64,000 bases of DNA, taken from positions 1-64,000 of the forward strand of contig WTXI01000169.1 in NCBI GenBank assembly GCA_022376515.1. The letters are read 5' to 3'. This DNA is from Lactifluus volemus (taxonomy: Eukaryota; Basidiomycota; Agaricomycetes; Russulales; Russulaceae). The position numbers and the translations under genes are program-made. Numbering within the stretch: the stretch's first letter is position 1; each line of letters starts with the position of its first letter. A model generated the notes under the pieces. It did no database searches. It had not been told where the DNA came from and was given only the letters and a program-made list of their open reading frames with translations. Shown in pieces: positions 1-9,995 of the stretch.

Positions 1-146
1 CTCGTATGCGGGCGATTACTCGGGGATGGTGGATTAGACAGTGGTAGTACATGAACTCTGTACTGGTTATTCGAATTGCCGTTTTGATCATGTGGGATAA
101 GCCATAATTGTTCTGTGTGAAAACCACGCCTTGAACATCGCCCAAA

Positions 147-1014
147 ATGCTCGACCCTAGCCCCGTATGTCCTCTCCGAATGAATCTGGAGATGCACTCA
201 TTCATCTCGTAGCCCGTCTATACGGAGCCTAAAAAGCATCCCCGCTTCTCTTTCTCAAGTGGCCTGATTGCTTTCCAGGTGTGCTACATTTTCAGTCATT
301 GGTCTCAGAAACTTGTAATAATATATGTTGGAAGGTTGAGGATACTTGCTTCAATGTACACGAGCACTTCCTCTCTACCTACTCGTCTGTGTTCCGGGGC
401 CTACTTCTCCAAAAGCGAAAAGACGAGAAAGGGGACAATGGGAGCGCAAAGAACGCTCAAATGGAGGTGCCACATATCTGGACGGTGTCACAGTACTCGA
501 GTTTGAATCTCTGCTCACTTTCTTCTACGAGAGGTACGTCCACTATGTCGGTTAGCGAGGTGATATTCAGACCCCGACGACGACGGTTTTTGCTTTTCGG
601 TTAGTTGGAAAGAACGTTTCTCGATGCCCACCGCGAATTGGATCGCACTCCTCGCCATCGCCCATCGGTTCCAATTCACAGATGCCGAGTGCCGTGCAAG
701 GCGCGAGGTATTCCAGCGCAGCCCCTCTCTCGACTCTGTGAGGAAAATTACCATCGCGGAGAAATACTCGGTCCCGACCAAGGTTCATTGTCCCAGCACT
801 AGAGGAACTCGTTCGTCGCCAAGAGCCCCTCCTCGAAAAGGAGCTCGTGGATATGTCCAGCGAGATGATTGCGCACCTTGGAGCTGCGAGGGAGAAGTAT
901 GTTCGTGAGTCATCGAGGTTCTTTATCTCTGAGAAAGAGTTGAAGCGGGTGGCGACCGACATCGTGAAGTCAGAGTGGCTTACGGAGAACGCGTCCGAGT
1001 CGAGTTCTGCATGA
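147..1014 (+). pseudogene. BTB/POZ-domain gene copy 1, frameshifted
   Basis: This copy aligns exon by exon with the intact BTB gene at 1501-2355. Exon 1 (147-164) reads MLDPSP, exon 2 (213-278) ends in SGLIAFQ, exon 3 (335-533) opens with VEDTCFNVHEHF and carries LDGVTVLEFESLLTFFYE, and exon 4 (605-1014) reads SMPTANWIALLAIAHRF and ends in ASESSSA. Introns are 165-212, 279-334 and 534-604. Two one-base frame changes are visible: one in exon 3 around 440-465, where the YSSVFRG and LDGVTVLEF parts lie in different frames, and one near 778-784, where YSVPT and IVPALEEL lie in different frames. The two changes cancel in sum, but the reading between them meets TGA at 739-741. BTB/POZ domains are protein-interaction modules, often Cullin-3 adaptors; no partner can be read here. 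Sequencing error is the alternative to a true pseudogene. Confidence 0.72.
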
Positions 1015-1500
1015 TGGGCGACATTTATAGCAAATACAGTCGTTCTTATCGAGTGATGTACTCGAGTCGCTTCTCTCTGTATAGTGCTACACCAATGTAT
1101 AGTACGTTATGTGCATGAACAAAAGCTACTGGCTTCCTTCGCATCGATTCAATTAATAGAAAGTCGTGTTGTTGCCACAATTTGCTTGGACCGAGGTGAT
1201 TTACGCCACTCTTGTATTCGTGGATGATACTACCTTTGAGTCGCGCGAGCTCTCGTGCAGATCTCATGAACGAGGCTCCGATTTGGAGGACACCAGGACT
1301 TCTGTCCAGCATGACACTCGATTGATATCGTCTCCAGGTTCTGTATAAACATAAATTGGACCTATGTTAGCAAGCACTCCCAAAGCGTGCGGCCCGATCC
1401 GAGTCGCTGAATGCACCGAGAAGATTGAAGCACGTGACAGCCTCGCCCGATATGACATGTACGCCTTCTCAACAGGGACAATACCATATTGCGTCGTTTG

Positions 1501-2355
1501 ATGGATTTGACGCAATACTCTCCACCCTCAATGCGATATTCCAGCCCCGTATGTGCCCATCCCCTCGTTGCGGACAAGACGCTCAGGCATCTTGTAGCCC
1601 AGCTATACGGAACTTGCCGGTGACTGTCATCCCCAATTCTTTTTCTCAAATGACTTGGTAATCTTTCAGGTATGCACATCTTACCCTAAATTGACTTTCA
1701 CTGAGAACTCATAGTGCTTGGCTGAAAGGTCGAGAGTACCCTTTTCAGAGTACACGAACACTTCTTGTTTAATTACTCGTCCGTATTCCGGCGCATGTTC
1801 CGGCAACGCAACAGTGACGACGCTGAAAATGGGGCCCCAATACATCTAGACGGTGTCACTGTCCTTGAATTCGAATCTTTACTCACCTTCTTCTATGAGG
1901 GGTACGTCAATTCCGCCTGGCGTCAGGCACCTCTAACTTTTCTTTCGGTTAGTTGGCAAGAAGGTTTCTCGATGTCTAATGCGAATTGGGAAGCACTCCT
2001 CGCCATTGCCCATCGATACCGTTTTTCAGACGCCGAGTTCCGCGCACGGCGCGAGGTATTTCTAGGCCAACCTCCTCTCGACCCCGTGAGCCAAATCGTC
2101 ATCGCAGAGAAAAACTCGGTTCCGATCAGCTTCATCGTTCCAGCTCTAGAGGAACTTGTCCGACGCAAGGAACCTCTCCGCAATTCAGAACTCGCGAAGA
2201 TGTCCGGCGGCATGGTCGCAGGCCTTGGAATTGCGAGAGAAAAATACGTGCGCGAGTCATCGAAGATGTTTGCCAGCGATGAATGGTTGAAACAGGCTGC
2301 AAGCAAAATTGTGAGATCGGTGTGGCCTACGAGCGACGCACCAACTTCGGTGTGA
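1501..2355 (+). CDS. BTB/POZ-domain protein, copy 2 (intact)
   Basis: A four-exon model gives 231 residues: 1501-1548, 1598-1669, 1729-1901 and 1953-2355. All three introns (49, 59 and 51 nt) are GT-AG and the phases agree. Exon 2 ends FFFSNDLVIFQ, exon 3 starts VESTLFRVHEHF and contains LDGVTVLEFESLLTFFYEG, which is the BTB core. Exon 4 has the SNANWEALLAIAHRYRF helix region and an ALEELVRRKEP segment seen in fungal BTB paralogs. The protein probably acts as an interaction adaptor, but no target is evident. The start at 1501 is the first in-frame ATG of exon 1; a second ATG at 1531 is possible. The third intron is open in frame, so an unspliced form would also be translatable. It is a tandem duplicate of the broken copy upstream, sharing flanking sequence for ~1.35 kb. 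Confidence 0.8.
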
Positions 2356-3840
2356 CGGGTGTGCCACTGCCAGTGGCAGATGAGGCATCCATCGGTCAAG
2401 TGATGGCTCTAGTTGTTGAGGTTCCCTGCCAATGTACAATGCCATATTGCGTGAAACGAAGCCACCGGTTTCCTTCGTATCTATCCATTTTAGCGCGATC
2501 TCTCGTCAGCGGAGGCTCCAGACACATTCCCTGCGAAGCGTGAATTTGAGACCGTAAGCGATCCAAATCAAATTCTTTTCAACACCGCAAACATCCCAAT
2601 CATGGGCTCTAACATCCCGTACAGTATCCCGTTCCCCAGCTGCGCCTCGAGAGACATTCCGTTCATGATGTGGTTTTTGGCTATCTCATCTATCGGGAAC
2701 CTAACTAAGACGGTCCAAGAGTTCTGCAGCAAGGCAGCAGAAGCGTATCAGTACCACCGTGACAATGCGCAGCTCTCGGCCACCCGGTCCAGGCCCTAAC
2801 CGAGTTACGAGCATCGCAGGCTTTGTAAGTTTGTTCAGGTGACTTTTCTCACTGCTTGCGATGACTCCAAATCGTCTTGACGTCGGCCGCAGGGCTGGCA
2901 CCACAGTCAGTCTAGGTTGATGACAACTGATTCCCTGAGGGCGTTGGATGATTCACCAGGTCCGTCAAGTCCTTGTACAACCGTGATTATCCTCCATATC
3001 AGTTCAACTATTAAACCATGCTTCGTGCCATCAGTACTGACTTTAATAGAACATTCAGTTTCGTGCACCAGATCTTACGCCAAGGCTGGCCCTCATTAAC
3101 TCACAGGTGGGGGTGGACTTCTCATCTCGGGATTACCTATCCTCGAATGCGCACCTCCCCCGTCGTTCCTTGGAATTGTCACTCACTCTTACCTCACACT
3201 TCCGTTATTCTGTCATGGGGTGTTGTGATGCCGTGGATTAGCTTCTGAAGCAATCACAGTGCCACGTGCATTGCTGCATGATGGTCATGTGAGCTTCCTG
3301 ATAATGAATCATGTCTCTGGCCGATCACACTCATGTAAACACTTTTTCGAATCACAGAATTTCTACAATATGCTCCCGTTCGACCTGGGCACTAGTTTCC
3401 CCTTCTTTGTACTGAAATCCTCTAGAGCACTCACGAGATGCTCAACCAAACCATGCTTGAACTCTTTTGGGCCTCAGCAAGCCAATATCTGGGCTGCTCG
3501 TGGATTCTGTATCAGGACACACTGCTAAGGCGACCATCCGTCTCAAGGCCTTCCATTTACTTCACTGATATACTAGTAGTCTTCACAAATTTAAATTCTT
3601 TTCTGCCGTACTAAAGATGAGGGGCCGTTCAGTTTCTGTCAACTTCTCGGCGCCATCAAGGCGCAAAGGTTTGGTCATCTCTTTGAACAAATCAAGGGTT
3701 GTTCCGGGATTGGTCACGGCATATATCTAATCTGAATCAGGGTAATGTGGAGCGCCGTAAGTGTGTATAGTCGTATTTAACTGTCCACCTGGTCCACACG
3801 TCTTCCAGTATACCACCCACAGTTCTCCCTCTTTACCGCC
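2356..3840. other. Intergenic part of tandem unit A
   Basis: I find no convincing gene here. From about 2470 onward the sequence resembles 5807-6854, for example the CTAA/CTACCTAAGACGG start and the stretch around 3110-3190 against 6210-6290. Short open frames in this stretch are not conserved between the two copies. The first ~110 bases resemble the 3' flank of BTB copy 1 (1090-1160). Confidence 0.6.
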
Positions 3841-4852
3841 ATGTCAGAGTCATCCGAAGAAAGTCTCTTCTTTTGTGCCAGTGACCCTGACCCAGTGGTT
3901 AAACTTGAAAACCAAAACCGTCCTAGTACCTCCAGTCGAATCCCTCCGAGTCCTTTTTGCTTCGAAGACTCGCAAGTTGTTTTGCAGGCAAGTCCTCTCA
4001 TCATCCCCCTCTCCCCTTTAAACATTGTAACTTGTTTTTATATACAGGTTGAAAATCAAAAATACAAAATCCATCGTTATTTCCTAGTTCGAGAATCTGA
4101 GTTTTTCAGGGATATGTTCAACCTTCCTCAACCGGAGGGCACTACTGGCGTTGAAGGATCAGATGATGAGCACCCCCTTGTTTTACCTGAAACGACCATT
4201 GTGGAACTGGAGAATCTTCTTCGATTCTTTTACTTCGGGTACGGAAGCGTGCCGGGAGATGTTTCGTTGACTGATCATAGATGTTAGCATGCATGATGAC
4301 TACAAAGCGAGCCAAACCGATTGGATAGAAATGCTGTCCATCGCCACCCGCTTCATTTTCGAAAAAGTTCGACAAAGGGCCATCAAAGAAATCACACCTC
4401 TTATGGACAAGATCGAGCCATTTGAACTAATCATGTTGGCAATCAAGTACGATGTCGAGGCGTGGCTCAAGCCTGCGTACTGCCGAATTGTGAAGAGGAA
4501 TAGCCTTATGACGCATGCAGAAGCGTTAAAAGTACCATTCCCGATGGCCATCATGCTCATGCGCTCGCGCGAGCAATATTGGAAGAATTCCAGTCCAAGT
4601 AACAGCGGCGCTTTTGGTGTTCCAGTGCCAATGCCAGTGTGTGTGTGTGGTCGCGGTGCCAGTGTGTGGTCACAGTGTACGTGTGGTGGTCACGGTGTTC
4701 CAGTTAGAAGTCACGGTACCCCGGGCCGGCCATCTCCGGAACCAGAGTCAATCATCGATTCCGAGGTCAAATTTATGGAGCTGGGTTCCAAAGAATCTGA
4801 TCCAGCAACCGCCGCGACTCAACGTAGCAGAAAAAAACGTAAAAATAAATAA
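3841..4852 (+). CDS. BTB/POZ-domain protein, twin A
   Basis: Three exons (3841-3987, 4048-4238, 4288-4852) give 300 residues. Exon 1 is a Ser/Pro-rich leader ending CFEDSQVVLQ. Exon 2 starts VENQKYKIHRYFLVRESEFF and runs to LLRFFYFG, the BTB fold. Exon 3 starts MHDDYKASQTDWIEMLSIAT and continues with a helical BTB C-terminal region and a Lys/Arg-rich tail. Intron 1 uses a GC donor (CAG|GCAAGT) and a TATACAG acceptor; it is 60 nt and open, so retention would insert 20 residues in frame. Intron 2 (49 nt) is GT-AG. Compared with twin B the tail carries an extra Val/Cys/Gly-rich stretch coded by a GT-rich repeat (about 4610-4725). Function is inferred only as BTB adaptor. It is the copy in tandem unit A. 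Confidence 0.82.
4610..4725 (+). repeat. GT-rich minisatellite-like insertion in the twin A tail
   Basis: The stretch has repeated GTGTTCCAGT/GGTGCCAGTGT/GGTCACGGTGT units. It keeps the reading frame and adds a Cys/Val/Gly-rich segment (PVCVCGRGASV and CTCGGHGVPV) absent from twin B. The flanking residues NSS and the RPPP-type tail align in both genes. Confidence 0.6.
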
Positions 4853-5382
4853 CGGATGGTGGACAACTTGGATGGGTCATGAATGACATCTCCCTCAACC
4901 AGGTAGAGCGTCGGGCAACCTACCTGCTTTGATGTTTCAAGAGTTGTATATGATATTAGACTGACTGTTGATGCAATGAATGTAGTACGTAGGGTGTGAC
5001 GACAAAGGGGTTTTCCTGATAAGATAAATGGATCCAGTTGCCCGGACACCCAACGACGACGACGGCGCTGTGTCAGTGCGATGACTAGGATATGTTCTTT
5101 GTCAATGGATACCAACCTTTACACCCAGTGTAAAGCCAGCTCCCTGCGACTTGAGCTCTGGTCAGTTCAAGTTGTAAGCCCAATTTTGAGGTTCTTGGTG
5201 GATCCTGTATCAGCACATTGCTAGGGCCACCGTCCATCCCAAGACCCTCCAGTTGCGATACTTCTACTACATATGTAGATTTAGCCTTCCCGAAGAAATT
5301 CATACCGTACCAAAGGCGAGGGACTGTTCACTTACAATTACTAGAATGATGCATGCACGACCCGTGCACAGATGCTAAGCTT
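4853..5382. other. 3' flank of BTB twin A, no gene seen
   Basis: The stretch aligns with 7779-8330. It contains a block starting at AGCTCCCTGCRACTTGAGCT in both copies. No open frame is conserved between the copies. Confidence 0.55.
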
Positions 5383-5478
5383 CAGGGCACACCTCTTCTC
5401 GAGCCACAGCAAAATGCCATCGCGCAAAAGCACACCATCTCAATCAACTTCGTTGTCCCGGCCTTAGCGAGGAGATAG
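5383..5478 (+). pseudogene. BTB C-terminal relic in unit A
   Basis: One frame reads LQGTPLLEPQQNAIAQKH followed by TISINFVVPALARR and a stop. This matches the C-terminal region of BTB copy 2 (QPPLDPVSQIVIAEKN and ISFIVPALEEL). No BTB core lies upstream, so this is a fragment of a lost BTB gene. Its counterpart in unit B at 8322-8375 is shorter and further decayed. Confidence 0.65.
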
Positions 5479-5698
5479 CTATCACCAATAACGTACATAT
5501 GCCTCAATAATGCCCGTAAATGGTTGGCGAAATCTTGATCAGCGCTCGCTAACGCAACCGCAGCCGACTCGAACGCTTTCAGCGCCTGACGGTGTCAAGG
5601 AACACGAGGCACTCACCGGCACGCCACTGCACATCTTGAGTAACGTGTGCACGTGGTCGTCTCTTCTTGTTGGAGGAACTAACAGAGCCCCTCGCACG

Positions 5699-5806
5699 AT
5701 GATGGCCACTCCAACGCCTCAAGATCTAACCGTGGTGAGAATTTTATAATCATCTCTCTCACGGAGGGAGAGGGTTGTGACCAAAAAAAATCAGAGCGCT
5801 CGCGCG
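5699..5806 (+). pseudogene. Decapitated 5' end of the downstream BTB gene
   Basis: The sequence repeats exon 1 of the BTB gene at 8572 (MMATPTPQDLTV, 5699-5734), its first intron (5735-5794) and the first twelve bases of exon 2. It then breaks off and continues as the left end of unit B. This marks the junction of the tandem duplication. Confidence 0.75.
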
Positions 5807-6854
5807 CTTCACATCGATTCAATTCTCGCTACTATGGGGAGCTTCAGTTAACTACCTAAGACGGCCCATATCTCCATTTCCGTAGCAAGTCAGCAGAATA
5901 CGCGCAGCTTTTGCCAGCCCTTTGCACTCACAAGCCATCGCAGGCTTTGCCCCTAGTCAGCCAACGTCACATAGTCTGTCTAGGTTTAGCTCTTAGCATA
6001 TCGCAGACCTGGTAGGGTGCGAGTGCTTTATGGCGGCGATGTCCTTAAAGAATTATCCCTCCATACCACTGTAACTACCAAAATCGTGTGTCGTGCTATC
6101 AGCACCGACCCTGACAATAGAGTCACTCAAACTTCGTGCGGCAGAGTTCATGCAATATCTCGTCAAGGCCGCACCCAACTGTCAACTGACAACATCACGG
6201 ATGCCAGTGAGGAGGGACTTCTCATCTGGGGACTACCTGTCCTCGAATGGCACCTCATGCGTCGTTCCTTGGAATCGTCACTCACAACACATCGTCCATC
6301 ATGTCATAGGGCGTTGTGAGGTCATGGATCAGTTGCTGTGAAGTGGCCACGAAGTGCTACGTGCACTCAGGCTGGCATTTCTGCATGATGGCCATCACGA
6401 TGTGATCCCTCTTGCTGGCCACACTCACGTAAACACTGTGTGCAAGGCCGTTTCAATATGCTCCCTTTCGACGTGATTTACCCTTCTCTGTACTGAAATC
6501 CTCTTACGAAATTCTAAAGCTGTCCGCGACAGTGCTCATGAGATGCTCAGCCAAACCGTTCTCGAGTCGTCTGTTGGGCCGCAGCACGCCAATTCTGGGG
6601 GTGCTCGTGAATGTACTATTAGTCTTCGCAAATTTCAATTCTTTGCTGCCGTACAAAGGCGAGGGGTCTTTCAGCTCCTATAAACTTCTCGGCGCAATCA
6701 ACGCTGCGCACGCTGCGGAGGGCGCAGAGGAGTGGCGCTTCGCTCTCTCTGAGAAGAAAGAGTTGTCCTAGTTCCGACCGTGCCTACTCCTATTTAACTA
6801 ATTACCTTTTCACACATCTTCCAGCATACCACGTACAGTCCCCCTCTTTACAAC

Positions 6855-7778
6855 ATGCCCGAGCTACTCGAAGAAAATTTTGTGGGTCTGAGCTGCTGGG
6901 CCCCAAGTGAATTTGAAGCAGTGGTTGAAAAACAAATCCCTCCGAGCCCGTTTCACTTCGAAGACTCGCAAGTTGTTTTGCAGGCAAGTTGTATCATCGC
7001 CCCCCTTTCCCCTTGAAACAATTTAACCTGCTTTTATATACAGGTTGAACATAAAAAATACAAAATCCATCGCTATTTTCTAGTTCGGGAATCCGAGTTT
7101 TTCGAGGATTTGTTCATCCTTCCTCAACCAGAGGACACTACTAGCTCTGAAGGTTCAGATGATGAGCACCCCATTATTCTACCTGAAACGACCATTCCGG
7201 AAATAGAGAATCTTCTTCGATTCTTTTACTTCGGGTACGGGAGCGTGCCGGTAGATGTTTTTCGTTAACTGATCGTGGATGTTAGCATGCACGATGACTA
7301 CAATGCGAGCCTGATCGATTGGATTGCAATGCTGTCCATCTCCACCCGCTTCATTTTCGAAAAAGTTCGTCAACGGGCCATCAAAGAGATCACACTTCGT
7401 CTGAACGAGATTGAACCATTTGAACTAATCGGGCTGGCAATTAAGTACGATGTCGAGGCGTGGCTCAAGCCTGCGTACTGCCAAATTGTGATGAGGAGTA
7501 GCCTTATAGCGCACGCAGAAGCTCTCAAAGTCCCCTTCCCAATGGCTGTCATGCTTATGCGCTCGCGCGAGCAATATTGGAAGAATTCCAGTCACGTTGT
7601 TGGCTCCTGGGGGAATAATACGCCACCTCCATTTTTTGGGAATACTACTAGGCCACCTCCGGATTCAATCGTCGATTCAGAGGTCAGATCTATGGAGCTA
7701 GCTTCCAAAGAATCCCTGAAGAATGATTCAGCAACCGCCGCGACTAAACCTAGCAAGAAACACCGTAAAAATAAATAA
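6855..7778 (+). CDS. BTB/POZ-domain protein, twin B
   Basis: Three exons (6855-6983, 7044-7234, 7286-7778) give 270 residues. Exon 1 starts MPELLEENFVG and ends HFEDSQVVLQ; exon 2 starts VEHKKYKIHRYFLVRESEFF and ends LLRFFYFG; exon 3 starts MHDDYNASLIDWIAMLSIST. Intron 1 (60 nt) again has the GC donor CAG|GCAAGT and here contains an in-frame TGA, so it must be spliced to make the full protein. Intron 2 is 51 nt. The tail lacks the Cys-rich insertion of twin A and ends in a Lys-rich segment (KPSKKHRKNK). Role is inferred as BTB adaptor. The reading frame and all splice signals are intact, which suggests the copy is still under constraint. Confidence 0.82.
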
Positions 7779-8571
7779 AGGATGGTGGACAACTTCAATG
7801 GGTCACGAATGACATCTCCCTCAACTAGGTAGAGTGTTGGGAAACCTACCTGCTTTGATATTTCAAGAGTTGTATGATATTAGACCGACTAGCTAGTACT
7901 GTTGGTGCAATGAATGTACGTAGGGTGTGATGACAAAAGGGGTTTTCCTGATAAGATAAATGAATCCAGTTTCCCGGACACCTAATGGCGACGATGGCGC
8001 TCATTGCGATGACTAGGACGTGCTCTTTGTCAATGGATACCAACTTTTACGCCCAGTGTAAAGCCAGCTCCCTGCAACTTGAGCTCTGGTCAGTTCAAGT
8101 TGTAAGCCCAATTTTGAGTGGTGGATCCTGTATCAGAGCACATTGCTAGGGCTACCGTCCATCTCAAGACCCTCCACTGGCAGTTGCTATACTTCTACTA
8201 CATATGTAGATATAGCCTTCCCGAAGAAATCCGTACCGTATCAAAGGCGAGGGACTATTCATTTGCAATTACTAGAATGATGCGTGCAACGACCCGTGCA
8301 CGGATGCTAACTTGAAGCTTCAAGTTCGGGCACACCTCTTCTCGTCGCGCAAAAACACACCATCGTGGAGGAGATAGCTATTACCGATAACGTACAATGC
8401 CCCAATAATGCCCGTAAATGGTTGGCGAAAATCTTAATCAGCGCTCGCTAGCGGCAGCCGACTCGGACGTTTTCAGCGTCAAAGAACACGAGGCACTCAC
8501 TGGCACGTCTTTAGTAACGTGTGCAGGTAGTCATCTCTTCTTGTCCGAATCGTAACAGAACCCCTGGCACG
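7779..8571. other. 3' flank of BTB twin B with a decayed BTB relic
   Basis: The stretch aligns with 4853-5698. Around 8322-8375 the remains GGGCACACCTCTTCTCG and GCGCAAAAACACACCATC match the BTB relic at 5383-5478, but a central part is deleted. No gene is supported. Confidence 0.55.
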
Positions 8572-9618
8572 ATGATGGCCACTCCAACGCCGCAAGATCT
8601 AACCGTGGTGAGTTTTTATTATTATCATCATCATCTCTCTCACGGAGAGAGGGGGTTGTGACCATAAAAAAAATTCAGAGCGTTCGCGCGCGCGAGGACA
8701 ACAATGCCGTTGTAACTCGACATGGCGAATTTTACTTTACAGACGAAATGACGGTGTTCCAGGTCAGTTAGTCTTCTAAATGCTCGCTAGTATTCGTTGA
8801 ACCGCGCCTTTTTTTTTTTTCTTTGATATAGGTCGAGAGCCGCCTTTTTCGTGTTCACCGGTACTTCTTGGCCGAGAATTCGCTCGTCTTTAGCTCCATG
8901 TTCTCGCTACCCCCTGCACAAACGTGCGGCTCCACGAGCACGAAGGAAGGTACTTGCGATGCGAACCCGATCCATCTCTCTGGCGTGACCGAGCTCGAGT
9001 TTGAGACGTTACTCCGATACTTTTACAACAAGTATGATCATCCGCTTTGCGTCCATGCCCACACACCTTGTGTTGTTTGTTGATCATCTCCTCCCCTCCC
9101 CCGGGGCCCGGCAGTATGCACGATGACTTTTCGCTTCCTCGCGCGAGCTGGATCGCGCTCCTCTCCATCGCGCACCGCTACGACTTTTCAAACGTGCGCA
9201 CGCGTGCGATCCGTGAAGTCTTCGATGAATCCAAGATTGCGGAGGAGGATCACTCGCTACTCGTCTCCGTGGCGGTGAAATATGACGTGCCGTCAAAGCA
9301 CACGCTTCCCTTGCTCATCACGATCGTAAAGCGGAAGCAACCGCTGACTGAAAACGAAGTCGCGAACCTTTCGGCGCTCACCGTGTCTCGGCTCGCACAG
9401 GCGCGCGAGGAATTCGTGCGCGAGACCAACCGGGCCAACCCCCATACGAACCTGTTTCATGGACCAGGTACGTAGGCTGCTAATTGTCTATTATCCTCAG
9501 CCTTTAACTCTGCTACTATCCGATAGATGCCGCGGCAAAGAGAATAGTGTGCAAGATCTGGCAAATCTCAACAGGAGAGCCACAATCATCACCTTCTTCT
9601 TTTGCTTTTGGAAGTTAG
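8572..9618 (+). CDS. BTB/POZ-domain protein, five-exon copy
   Basis: Five exons (8572-8607, 8679-8762, 8832-9031, 9115-9467, 9527-9618) give 254 residues with all phases agreeing. Exon 1 is MMATPTPQDLTV; exon 2 ends FYFTDEMTVFQ; exon 3 starts VESRLFRVHRYFLAENSLVF and ends LLRYFYN; exon 4 starts MHDDFSLPRASWIALLSIAH and holds the helical tail; exon 5 encodes DAAAKRIVCKIWQIS and a Ser-rich end. Exon 5 was added because CAG|GTACGT at 9465-9473 is a strong donor and AAAKRIVCKIW matches AASKIVRSVW at the end of BTB copy 2. Without that splice the protein would stop at 9475. The mid-protein sequence differs most from the twins, so this is an older paralog. Its 5' end was duplicated at 5699. Confidence 0.82.
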
Positions 9619-9995
9619 TACCAAAAGAACCCAGGGGTGGTTCCTTTACTCAGTTTTGTTGGTCTCATTTCTTCATCTCCCCATCAGGTACAAACGGAAC
9701 TCGTCCGGGGATATTCTTTTAAACGATCGACATTACATGGTACGACGGGTACGAACAAACGGCATAGGGGTAGCTTCGAAGAGGGTGCAAATCGAAGTCA
9801 TCCACCGCGTTCTTCACTGACCGCATATATATGATACAACAAATACAAGGTTTGACCCAACTATTACTGCGCACTGACCAATGGCGCTTGACTGGGGTAC
9901 AAATTGGTTATAATGAGATGGTTTTGGTTTTATTAGGGGAAAGGAGAAAGTGGAGAGATTGGGTTTGATTTGTGATGGAATGCTTTGGGGATAAG
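9619..9995. other. Convergent 3' region, no gene seen
   Basis: The stretch lies between two convergent genes and presumably holds both 3' UTRs. Small open frames around 9602-9834 are not supported by any recognisable motif. Confidence 0.5.

Larger units (their letters stand above)
2470..5806 (+). repeat. Tandem segmental duplication, unit A
   Basis: This ~3.3 kb unit is followed directly by a diverged second unit (about 5807-8760). Shared landmarks in order are the 3110-3190/6210-6290 block, the BTB gene 3841/6855, the GACATCTCCCTCAACNAGG 3' flank, the AGCTCCCTGC block (5130/8070), a BTB C-terminal relic, and the first exon of a downstream BTB gene (5699/8572). Edges are estimated by eye to within tens of bases. 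Confidence 0.75.
5807..8760 (+). repeat. Tandem segmental duplication, unit B
   Basis: This unit is the second copy of the segment 2470-5806, in the same orientation. It holds BTB twin B, a more decayed BTB relic, and the 5' end of the complete five-exon BTB gene. Divergence is moderate with many small indels, so the duplication is not recent. The right edge is set where similarity to unit A ends inside that gene's exon 2. Confidence 0.7.
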
